Shown here piece by piece: positions 1 to 6,204 of a stretch of DNA of 6,258 bases. A program made the translations under genes and the position numbers. Positions within the stretch are counted from its first letter, which is position 1, and every line of letters begins with the position of its first letter. This DNA comes from DAOMOD01 sp964526035 (GTDB lineage: Bacteria; Pseudomonadota; Gammaproteobacteria; Xanthomonadales; BPKI01), in assembly GCA_964526035.1 (NCBI GenBank), contig CAZGKE010000183.1:1-6258 (forward strand), in the 5' to 3' direction. Under the pieces are notes generated by a model. That model ran no database searches, had not been told where the DNA came from, and saw only the letters and a program-made list of their open reading frames with translations.

Positions 1-85
1 AATCTGCGGCGGAGGGGAATCGCCTGTGATACGGGTTCCTACAGGTGTGCTGAATATCGCGTGTAAGCCCATAGCGCCAACGCAT
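1..85 (-). CDS. Possible start of a further operon gene, cut off by window edge
   Basis: An open frame begins at ATG 83-85 on the minus strand and stays open for 28 codons to the left edge. The visible peptide begins MRWRYGLTRDIQHT and is rich in arginine and histidine. AGGGGG (91-96) lies five bases upstream and could serve as a Shine-Dalgarno sequence. The gene would follow the ligase by 41 bp in the same direction. I recognise no family in so short a stretch, and 28 open codons are weak evidence. The frame is also open upstream into the ligase gene, so the openness itself is not telling. Confidence 0.3.
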   Translation of the reverse strand, partial: MRWRYGLTRDIQHTCRNPYHRRFPSAAD

Positions 86-102
86 CAATGCCCCCTGTGG
101 CA

Positions 103-117
103 GCCCGTACCACGGGC
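103..117. repeat. Short GC-rich hairpin after the ligase gene
   Basis: GCCCGT-ACC-ACGGGC is a perfect 6-bp inverted repeat with a three-base loop, starting 9 bp beyond the ligase stop codon. On the minus strand (the operon direction) it is followed by TGCCACAGG, so it lacks the T-run of a rho-independent terminator. On the + strand it is followed by GATTTTGCC. It may slow or protect the mRNA 3' of the ligase, or be chance; it is not a convincing terminator. Confidence 0.35.
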
Positions 118-126
118 GATTTTGCC

Positions 127-1383
127 CTAGCTTCCCATCTCCGACTCAAAGCGCACCAGCTTGCCCCTGGGACTCAGCGGTATTTCATCTGGATAGCGGA
201 ATTCCACCTTTACACCCGGGAAGTCTGTTGCGATGCGCCTCGCCAACTTTGACTCAGGCGCTTCGGCGCCATCGGCGACAATCAGATCGATCTCGAAGTT
301 TCCGGCGCGCGTCTGGACTGCTCTATATTTCAGAATCGCCTGGTGCTCCTCGATTGCACGCGCCAGTACAAATCCCGACACCTTTTGCCCATTCGGCAGT
401 GTCACCATATCGTTCATTCGACCAGCGATCTCGGCAATCAACGGAAAATTGCTGCCGCAGCTGCAAGAGTCTTTTGACAGCGTTGCGAGATCACCAACTT
501 CGTACCTGATCAGAGGCATTGCCAGATTATTAAGATTCGTAATTACAATTCTTTGCAACGACTCATTCACGTTCTCGTGGATTACCGGCAAGGTCTCAAG
601 GACGACCAGATCGCTATTGATGTGGTGGCCTTCATGTGCTTCACATTCAGCCGCAATTGCGGCCGATTCGGTACAGCCATAGCAATCTATTGGATTCAAA
701 CCAAACGCTTCCTGAACCAACTCCCGCTGCGGATCTGTGATTTTCTCCGAATGTGTAAAAATAATCCGGACATGCTCCAAAGTCATCGAGTTGTCCAGCA
801 AGTATCGGGACATCAGCTCAATCCGGTTAGGCTGTGCGTCGATCACCTCAGCCTTCAGCACCGAAATTCGTCGTACCTGCTCTTCAATTGGTTCGTCGTA
901 GGGAATGCCGATCTCGCGATGGATGCCGAATTTGTGAAAAGCCTTCGGCTCCGGCGTGGCATGCTGCGCCACAGCGATTTTGTAATGCAGTTTGTAGCCA
1001 TTCTGCATATAGGTGCGCAATTTCGCGGCCTTATCAAGAGCGGCTGAGCGATGCGATCTGTAAACTGACAAGGGTACGCCGGTGGAACCACCGGTTTGTT
1101 GGCAAATCAAGTCGCTTTCCCGGTATTTCGTCGATCGAAGAGTCGCTCCTCCATCGCGGATTGCCTGCTTCTTTAGCACGGGCAAGCGTCGCAAATCCTC
1201 AATCTGTTCAATATCTCCGGGTGAAATGCCGCGTTCGTCGAAGAGCTTGCGATAAAACGGCACATTCTTGTAGCTCTCGTGAATAAGAACTCTCAATTTT
1301 TCGGTCTGGAGTGCACGGATTTCATCGGCGCTTTTCGTAGGGTTGTTCCAGATTTTCAGCGCACTGGTTACCTGTAAAAACAT
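127..1383 (-). CDS. CapK/PaaK-type adenylate-forming ligase (phenylacetate-CoA ligase-like)
   Basis: This 418-residue member of the ANL adenylating superfamily activates a carboxylic acid with ATP, probably then passing it to CoA or another acceptor. The N-terminus has the CapK-type pattern NVPFYRKLFDERGISPGDI (40-58), followed by EDLRRLPVLKKQ. Core motifs occur in order: the phosphate loop QTGGSTGVPL (96-105), the aromatic/acid-binding YGCTES (235-240), the ribose-binding YEVGD (294-298), a short CSCG (307-310) common in CapK/PaaK relatives, the hinge GRMNDM (321-326) and the C-terminal SPRGKLVRF (404-412) with Lys408 as expected catalytic lysine. All expected adenylation motifs are present, so it should be active. 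True phenylacetate degradation is unlikely because no paa genes accompany it. In polysaccharide clusters such proteins are annotated CapK with unproved roles. It starts at ATG 1381-1383, 35 bp after the preceding gene, without a strong Shine-Dalgarno sequence. It ends with TAG at 127-129. Confidence 0.88.
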   Translation of the reverse strand: MFLQVTSALKIWNNPTKSADEIRALQTEKLRVLIHESYKNVPFYRKLFDERGISPGDIEQIEDLRRLPVLKKQAIRDGGATLRSTKYRESDLICQQTGGSTGVPLSVYRSHRSAALDKAAKLRTYMQNGYKLHYKIAVAQHATPEPKAFHKFGIHREIGIPYDEPIEEQVRRISVLKAEVIDAQPNRIELMSRYLLDNSMTLEHVRIIFTHSEKITDPQRELVQEAFGLNPIDCYGCTESAAIAAECEAHEGHHINSDLVVLETLPVIHENVNESLQRIVITNLNNLAMPLIRYEVGDLATLSKDSCSCGSNFPLIAEIAGRMNDMVTLPNGQKVSGFVLARAIEEHQAILKYRAVQTRAGNFEIDLIVADGAEAPESKLARRIATDFPGVKVEFRYPDEIPLSPRGKLVRFESEMGS

Positions 1384-1418
1384 TGACTTGCCAATACTAA
1401 TTCCATATTAATTACCGT

Positions 1419-2549
1419 TCAATTAAGTAGCTCTGAATACAACCTCAAATGCGCGTCCGCAGCCACATCGTAACGGTAGTGCTCCCGGACATATGCATGA
1501 GCCTTAGCGCCCTGGCTACGCCATAAGTCGTTATCCAGTAGAGCTTTCAATCCGACGTCGAAGTCTTCGTCTGCGGCCCAGTAGCCGAACTTGGAAGCAA
1601 AATCGTCCGGGTTTACGTGACTGAGAATCGCGCAGCCTCGTCCGGACGCTTCGAAGAAGGTCAAAGGATGTGCTTCGCGCGAGGCGCTGTTCACGAAAAT
1701 CCACGATGAATTGTAAATCTTGTAAAATCGTTCGTCATCAAACTTGTCTATATAACCCGTCATCTTCAGATTTGCGATGGGCTGGGCCATTTCATCCAGT
1801 CGCGCCTGCCAACCAGGGTCTTCTGCGCGACCCACCATCAGAAACGTAACGTCAGGAAACTGAGACGCGAGTCGAATGTACATTTCCGGGCGCTTCCTGC
1901 GATCGAGTCTCCCGACAAAGCACACCGTCGGTTCACTCGCCTTTTCAGGCACTTCTTCGGGAACCATTTCGATATTTGGCAAAAACGTCAGTGACTTACC
2001 GGGGCGATACATTTCTGTAATCTTTTGTTCCAGAAACCGTGCGGCAAATGCCACTCGATCAGCGCGTCGGATCGCCCACTTGACAAGCGGTCCTTCTTCA
2101 AAAAACATTAACGCGATATTGCGCACTTTGCGCTTCCAAGTAGCGTCACGAATCTCGATTACCCAATCGTGAAACACTCTTGGATCCCGGCAGGTGATAA
2201 TGTGCCTGGCGTTGGGCATTGCACGAATAGCGGCCGCAGACATGAGATTTGGGCTCTGGCTGTGATATAGGGCCGCATCTATCCTTTTATACATCGCCGG
2301 AGAGATCATCTCCTGCATGGTCAGTCCAAGGACAGTGAAATGGGGGGTTCGGGTCACACGGTCCTGCCCCGGTCGACGTGGTACGGCGACAATCACTTCG
2401 TAACCGTTATCTGCCAGAACGATCGCAAGCGTTTTTGCCATCGTTCCAAAACCGCCGATCTTGCCGAAGCCATGGAATATGCTTGTAATCAAGCAGATAC
2501 GTGTCTTGCTTCCTTTCGGCGCATTCAATATTTCGTCAAGTGAGCTCAT
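1419..2549 (-). CDS. GT4-family glycosyltransferase
   Basis: This 376-residue GT-B retaining-type glycosyltransferase is likely cytoplasmic and peripheral to the membrane. The N-terminal domain has the strand RICLITSIF (17-25) with a glycine loop KIGGFGTMAKTLA (30-42). The C-terminal domain begins at VCFVGRLDRRKRPEMYI (209-225), continues with FLMVGRAED (236-244) and MTGYI (263-267), and has a standard EX7E nucleotide-sugar motif, SREAHPLTFFEASGRG (290-305, Glu292 and Glu300). The length is typical for the family and the C-terminus is complete. The ATG at 2547-2549 lies within the end of the preceding glycosyltransferase gene (14-base overlap), with GAAG seven bases upstream as a modest ribosome site. 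Together with its neighbour it probably adds successive sugars to one lipid-linked or surface glycan (inference). Sugar specificity cannot be predicted. Confidence 0.9.
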   Translation of the reverse strand: MSSLDEILNAPKGSKTRICLITSIFHGFGKIGGFGTMAKTLAIVLADNGYEVIVAVPRRPGQDRVTRTPHFTVLGLTMQEMISPAMYKRIDAALYHSQSPNLMSAAAIRAMPNARHIITCRDPRVFHDWVIEIRDATWKRKVRNIALMFFEEGPLVKWAIRRADRVAFAARFLEQKITEMYRPGKSLTFLPNIEMVPEEVPEKASEPTVCFVGRLDRRKRPEMYIRLASQFPDVTFLMVGRAEDPGWQARLDEMAQPIANLKMTGYIDKFDDERFYKIYNSSWIFVNSASREAHPLTFFEASGRGCAILSHVNPDDFASKFGYWAADEDFDVGLKALLDNDLWRSQGAKAHAYVREHYRYDVAADAHLRLYSELLN

Positions 2550-3675
2550 TGATCAACTTCATTAATTGTGCAGTCTGTTTACCGACATCGTGTACTTCTT
2601 TGATATATCTAAAAGCGCCGTCCCCCATGGCGCGCCGGCGGCATTCGTCCTCGACAAGGCCCCCAAACTCCTTCGAGAACTCTGCGAAATTTCCGTGAAA
2701 GGTACGACCACCCTTGTATTTATCGACCAAGCCGGAGTACTCCAGAAACAAAGAGAGTATCGGCTTTCTCAGCGACGCTGCTTCGAGAACGACAACCGGC
2801 CAGTCACCTTCCTGTACGCTGGTCATGCAGAAAATGCGACTCGCTCTAATCAAATTGAGAACTTCGAAATTGTGAGTTCTGTCTTTTGCTTCCAGATTGG
2901 CGCACAAAGACGCTTGATTGAGAATCTCCTGGTGATAACTTTCTTTGCCAAGTGCGGGCGGGCAAATCATCAGAAATCGGCGGTCCGGATGTTTCATGGC
3001 GAGCTGGATAAACGCTTCCGGATTCTTCCATTCATCGCATCGTCCGACCCAGATGGCGTCATATATTTCCTCACCCGATGACGATTCCTCGGGAAGCTCA
3101 ATACCTTTCTTTATCAGTGTGCACTGTGTGCCCGGAAAGCGCCTATTGAGCTCACTTGCTTCGTAGTCATTCTGCACAATGACATGCGAAGCGAGTTGGA
3201 AGAGCATTCGCACAGCCATCCGGGTGAAGACGTTTCGATACAGCGGGTGTCCTCCATCCGTTTCGTGGTCATGCGCTACCCAATAAACAAAACGACGCCT
3301 TCTAAGTCGGCAGTGCAATGCAATCAATGCCGAAGCGACGCTGAGCGTTCGTTGTATATAAATATCCGCGTCGACCTTTTTCATTACAGACAACAAGTGC
3401 AGAAGATTTCTGAAATCCCCTCCTCGGGAATCAAGAGCCTTATGCAATCTCAACTTGTCGACGTTTTCGCACTCCGGCTGATCGTAGTCGCCGACCAGTA
3501 CCTCGACGTTCAGTTGATCGAAATTGGATAACTGCCTCGCGACCAGGCTCAGCGCAATCTCAGCACCCCCGTACGTGCCTGTCACGGAATCATTAAAGAC
3601 CGGATAGGCCTTCGGCGAGATAATCGCAATCCGGATTTCCCGAGCTTCGCCGACCAGTCCCTGAATCTCGTTCAA
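2536..3675 (-). CDS. GT-B glycosyltransferase (GT4/GT1-like), TTG start
   Basis: This 379-residue cytoplasmic glycosyltransferase has two Rossmann-like halves. The N-terminal half opens with IRIAIISPKAYP (14-25) and a glycine-rich acceptor/donor loop TGTYGGAEIAL (32-42). The C-terminal half opens with AIWVGRCDEWKNPE (207-220), the usual VGR-x-x-x-x-K-x-P-E strand and loop, and ends in a donor-binding segment SVQEGDWPVVVLEAA (286-300) followed by LRKPI. The two acidic residues (Glu289, Glu298) are spaced EX8E instead of the common EX7E because the loop has an extra residue. The start is TTG (3673-3675), overlapping the previous TGA as TTGA. The next in-frame ATG, GTG or TTG is GTG at residue 31, which would remove the first beta strand, so TTG is preferred. 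No strong Shine-Dalgarno sequence is present (GGGATGGG at 5-12 bases upstream), so translational coupling is likely. Donor and acceptor sugars cannot be read from the sequence. Confidence 0.85.
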   Translation of the reverse strand: MNEIQGLVGEAREIRIAIISPKAYPVFNDSVTGTYGGAEIALSLVARQLSNFDQLNVEVLVGDYDQPECENVDKLRLHKALDSRGGDFRNLLHLLSVMKKVDADIYIQRTLSVASALIALHCRLRRRRFVYWVAHDHETDGGHPLYRNVFTRMAVRMLFQLASHVIVQNDYEASELNRRFPGTQCTLIKKGIELPEESSSGEEIYDAIWVGRCDEWKNPEAFIQLAMKHPDRRFLMICPPALGKESYHQEILNQASLCANLEAKDRTHNFEVLNLIRASRIFCMTSVQEGDWPVVVLEAASLRKPILSLFLEYSGLVDKYKGGRTFHGNFAEFSKEFGGLVEDECRRRAMGDGAFRYIKEVHDVGKQTAQLMKLINELT

Positions 3676-4988
3676 ACTGCGCCCATCCCAATCGATTGCC
3701 TGATTTGCCTTATAGCGAACGGGCGCATCAGGTACTTCGGAACCAGACCTCTCCTGTATGCCGCCAGTGCCAATTCACGAATCGCGTTCTTTTGGCTTTT
3801 CTGTTCAAGTCGATTTATCATTCTGGCAAATTTTGCATCGAGCATCGCAACGGCAATATCGCTGGGTGAGATATTCTGCCGTCGGGATTCAGCTTCAATG
3901 ACGCGTAGCTGATCGACGAGTTCATTCTCCAGAATACCGTGCAGATACTTTTCCGGGAGACCGGCAAACTTGACCATGTTGCCCAGCGCACCGCCCGAAT
4001 TAGTAATAAAATCCGGAAAGTAGAGGATGTTGCGGCGCCGAAGCGCCTGCACCGCGGGATAAGTTACCGGGTTGTTAGCACCGGCGCATACAACTTTCGC
4101 ATTGATTTTCTCGACATTCGTCGAATTGATGGTGGAGTCGGTAGCGCAAGGACATAACACATCCACCGTTAATTCCAGAAGCTGCTCCGTCTTCAATATT
4201 CGAGTCTTTTCACCCGCAACCGGATGCGCACCGGGCGATGAAAGTGACAGGCCCTCCTGCATCGTCAGCCCGGCTTCGTTCACCAGTGCGCGCTCGTCGT
4301 TTGAAACAGCAATCACCTTTGCGCCTGCCTGTTTCAGAATCTGGAAAAGATTGCTGCCGACATTGCCCATACCTTCAATTGCGAATTTGCAGCCCGTAAG
4401 AGAAAGCTCAGTAAACTCCAGGGAGACCTCAATGCTTTTCATGACACCCAAAGCAGTAAAATATCCTGCGTTCGCTATTTCTTTTGCCGGCTTGGGAATG
4501 GGAATCCCGACGTGCTTGTACATTTTCTGAACCAGGTCGATGTTCGTGCCAATGTCGATTGCGACCAGCCACCGACGATCCACGAGCTCATCCCTGACCA
4601 ACTCTGCAAAGCGATTCATCAAAGCCTGCTTGTGGTCTGGAGCCAATGTGTACGGCGCGCGGATCCCCGCACGCGATCCGCCTCTCGGCATACCCAGGAA
4701 CACTTGCTTGAGCTCCATGACCTTTGCCAGGTCCTTTAATTCCTGCTCGTTGACATCAGCATGTATACGGAGCCCGCCACAGGTCAGCCCATTGATCCTC
4801 GATCCAATTACAAGATAGCCGACCAGACCTATCGATTCGTCACGAATCTCCCGTACCGATTCGAATTTAGCGTTTCGATAAACCGGCTCTTTATTTGCGA
4901 CATAATGCGCGCTTTTAGGGCCAGACAGTGACTGGGCGTCCGTCTCATCCAGCAAATCGCATGCTTGCTTTCCTGCGTCTCTCTCCAT
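3672..4988 (-). CDS. Glu/Leu/Phe/Val dehydrogenase family protein lacking the catalytic lysine
   Basis: This 438-residue protein has the two-domain layout of amino acid dehydrogenases, which oxidatively deaminate amino acids with NAD(P). The N-terminal substrate domain shows GGLRIHADVN (71-80), Lys94 (LK, equivalent to the second substrate-binding lysine) and DIGT with Asp145 at the usual catalytic aspartate. The Rossmann domain follows TALGV (178-182) with FAIEGMGNVGSNL (202-214), then CAGANNPVT (301-309) and PDFITNSGG (325-333). The length fits hexameric glutamate dehydrogenases; TALGV and DIGT resemble leucine dehydrogenase. The canonical GG(A/G)KGG motif reads GGSRAG (103-108), so Arg106 (codon CGT) replaces the catalytic lysine. 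Position 70 is Cys where glutamate dehydrogenases have their first glutamate-binding lysine. Ordinary dehydrogenase activity is therefore doubtful. The frame is intact, with a good ribosome site, so it is not a decayed gene. It is coupled to both neighbours by overlapping stop and start codons. The family is sure; the reaction is not. Confidence 0.88.
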   Translation of the reverse strand: MERDAGKQACDLLDETDAQSLSGPKSAHYVANKEPVYRNAKFESVREIRDESIGLVGYLVIGSRINGLTCGGLRIHADVNEQELKDLAKVMELKQVFLGMPRGGSRAGIRAPYTLAPDHKQALMNRFAELVRDELVDRRWLVAIDIGTNIDLVQKMYKHVGIPIPKPAKEIANAGYFTALGVMKSIEVSLEFTELSLTGCKFAIEGMGNVGSNLFQILKQAGAKVIAVSNDERALVNEAGLTMQEGLSLSSPGAHPVAGEKTRILKTEQLLELTVDVLCPCATDSTINSTNVEKINAKVVCAGANNPVTYPAVQALRRRNILYFPDFITNSGGALGNMVKFAGLPEKYLHGILENELVDQLRVIEAESRRQNISPSDIAVAMLDAKFARMINRLEQKSQKNAIRELALAAYRRGLVPKYLMRPFAIRQIRQSIGMGAV

Positions 4989-5962
4989 TATGGTTCCTTC
5001 ACTACAACCAGTCTTTGGGATAGAGCCACCTGATAGAATCCGCCGACTACCGCAAAAATTACCATATCGCCGAACATTATCAGGCCCAGGAGTATTGATT
5101 GTGTCGGTGGCGTGCCAAACAACTGCAGCACGAAGATGATCACGCCTTCTCGCACGCCGATGTTGCCTAGAGTTAACGGAAAAAGGCCCAAGACTACGAT
5201 TAGGCTATAAACGACTGCCAGAATATGTGCCGGAACATCTATGTGAATCAGTCTTGCCGCGAAAATGATTGCAACAATTCGTATCGAAGCAACCAGAATT
5301 GAAAGCGCATACGTGGCAAGATGATCCCGAACTCTCAACTCGTGAATACGAGCAAATGACGTAATCAAGGTATCAAGGGTACCGTGAATTTTTGCCGGGC
5401 ACTTCGCCGCCAACCACGACATCGCTTTGAGAAAATAGCACCCGGTTTTCTTGTAGAAGACGAGAAACGTGGCCATGATCAGACCAATGCTGAATGCTCC
5501 GACCAGAAAAACTGTCGCGCGGGTTTCAAACGGATCAATAATAGCAAGAGCTACACAGCCAATGACTAACGGCGGAATAATCAGGGCAATCCTGTTATAG
5601 ACAATTGCATTCAATATGTCAGAGCGACTCCCCGTGTCTTTAGCAAGCAACAGCCATTTTGGTATGGTCGCAAGTAATTCACCTGGCAACAGAAATCCGT
5701 AAAAAGTTGCTAAAGCATTTGCCAGAAAGACCCTGCTTACGGATGTAACGCGTTCAAAGCTGCTTATTATCGCTTTAAGTTGCAACGCTTCAACGATCCG
5801 TGAGCTTCCATACAGCAGGTACAGGGGAATTAGCAAGAGCCAATTTACCTGACCGAACAGAACGAAAAGGTCTTCCCATTCGATGACCGTGGCAAGGACC
5901 GCCACCATTCCCATGGTGACAGCTACCTTGAATGTTTTGCTACCGAGAAAGCCGAGGTTCAT
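4988..5962 (-). CDS. Flippase-like integral membrane protein, LPG_synthase_TM (UPF0104) family
   Basis: This 324-residue protein is hydrophobic almost throughout, with about seven to nine predicted membrane segments, for example near residues 11-29, 76-98, 118-142, 150-170, 216-238, 246-268 and 286-310. The signature of the family is the C-terminal PLTLGNIGVREG (262-273), matching the P-x-x-x-G-x-x-G-x-x-E pattern of the membrane domain of lysylphosphatidylglycerol synthase/flippase (MprF). An earlier conserved loop is FLLPGELLATIPK (90-102). Stand-alone members of about 300-330 residues are common in glycan and glycolipid clusters, where lipid or glycolipid translocation is suspected but seldom proved. 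No aminoacyl-transferase domain is fused, so it is not a complete MprF. It is the first gene of the operon. The ATG at 5960-5962 has only a weak ribosome site (AGCGGGC). Its TAA stop overlaps the next ATG by one base. The family call is firm; the substrate is unknown. Confidence 0.85.
   Translation of the reverse strand: MNLGFLGSKTFKVAVTMGMVAVLATVIEWEDLFVLFGQVNWLLLIPLYLLYGSSRIVEALQLKAIISSFERVTSVSRVFLANALATFYGFLLPGELLATIPKWLLLAKDTGSRSDILNAIVYNRIALIIPPLVIGCVALAIIDPFETRATVFLVGAFSIGLIMATFLVFYKKTGCYFLKAMSWLAAKCPAKIHGTLDTLITSFARIHELRVRDHLATYALSILVASIRIVAIIFAARLIHIDVPAHILAVVYSLIVVLGLFPLTLGNIGVREGVIIFVLQLFGTPPTQSILLGLIMFGDMVIFAVVGGFYQVALSQRLVVVKEP
4995..5000 (-). promoter_or_regulatory. Ribosome binding site of the dehydrogenase-family gene
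   Basis: GAAGGA on the minus strand lies six bases before the ATG at 4986-4988, inside the last codons of the membrane protein gene. It is the clearest Shine-Dalgarno sequence in the operon. It supports this start and the TAATG stop-start coupling. Confidence 0.75.
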
Positions 5963-5970
5963 ATAATGCC

Positions 5971-6000
5971 CGCTACATCATATCGATCCTGCTGATAGCG
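5971..6000 (-). repeat. Imperfect inverted repeat just upstream of the first operon gene
   Basis: The ends of this 30-bp stretch can pair as CGCTA with TAGCG, continuing with TCA/TGA after a two-base bulge, around a loop of 12 bases. It ends 8 bp before the ATG of the membrane protein gene and contains the TATGAT box at 5977-5982. As RNA it could partly occlude the weak ribosome binding region (AGCGGGC) of that gene. The stem is short and could be chance. Confidence 0.25.
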
Positions 6001-6062
6001 ATTGTGAGCATGGCGCTCCTGTAACTCGGAGATCTCAACGCTGCAAAACGCTTAAGTCATTG

Positions 6063-6080
6063 TAATGGCTGGTGCCATTA
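6063..6080. repeat. 18-bp perfect inverted repeat with T-run on the + side
   Basis: The + strand reads TAATGGC-TGGT-GCCATTA: perfect 7-bp arms around a 4-base loop, followed by five T (6081-6085). On the + strand this has the form of a small rho-independent terminator, yet no + strand gene in the window would use it. For the minus-strand operon it lies about 100 bp before the first start codon and has no following T-run, so an operator or an mRNA leader hairpin is equally possible. The symmetry is seen directly; the role is unknown. Confidence 0.5.
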
Positions 6081-6204
6081 TTTTTCTGAGAGGTTAGTCT
6101 GCTTATTGCTAATTGCCGGTCAGACCTGCTCTTGGTTGAACCCGATGCAAACAGCAAGCAACTGTCGCGGGCGGCTGCACGTGATTGTCAATTGAATTGC
6201 GTCA

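Larger units (their letters stand above)
5963..6204 (-). other. Leader between tRNA-Glu and the operon
   Basis: This 242-bp stretch holds no ORF that I can support. On the minus strand there is no GC-rich hairpin followed by a T-run after the tRNA, so read-through from the tRNA transcript into the operon is possible. A perfect TTGACA lies just after the tRNA (6186-6191), but 17 bp further on is GCGACA, not a -10 box. A TATGAT box at 5977-5982 has no good -35 partner and would leave a leader of only a few bases. The region also contains the inverted repeats at 6063-6080 and 5971-6000, listed separately. The operon promoter is therefore unresolved from sequence alone. Confidence 0.6.

Noticed and set aside
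14..34. Weak resemblance of GGGGAATCGCCTGTGATACGG to the tRNA-Glu 3' region, as a possible att remnant
   Set aside because: The match needs a three-base gap, an insertion and substitutions. A true attachment repeat should be exact over a longer run.
228..1286. Several long open frames on the + strand opposite the ligase gene
   Set aside because: They overlap one another and lie antisense to a gene with full family motifs. Their peptides show low-complexity, arginine/serine-rich composition typical of shadow frames.
1390..1430. Possible internal promoter (TTGAAC, 17 bp, TAGTAT) ahead of the ligase gene
   Set aside because: Each box matches consensus at only four of six positions in an AT-rich gap, and the leader would be about four bases.
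2566..3531. + strand open frames opposite the first glycosyltransferase
   Set aside because: They are antisense shadows with no recognisable domain, while the minus-strand frame has clear GT-B motifs.
5977..5982. TATGAT -10 box before the membrane protein gene
   Set aside because: There is no recognisable -35 at 16-18 bp, and the implied start site would leave a leader of only a few bases.
6163..6191. Perfect -35 box TTGACA right after tRNA-Glu on the minus strand
   Set aside because: At 17 bp spacing the -10 position reads GCGACA within a GC-rich stretch, so this is not a credible sigma-70 promoter.
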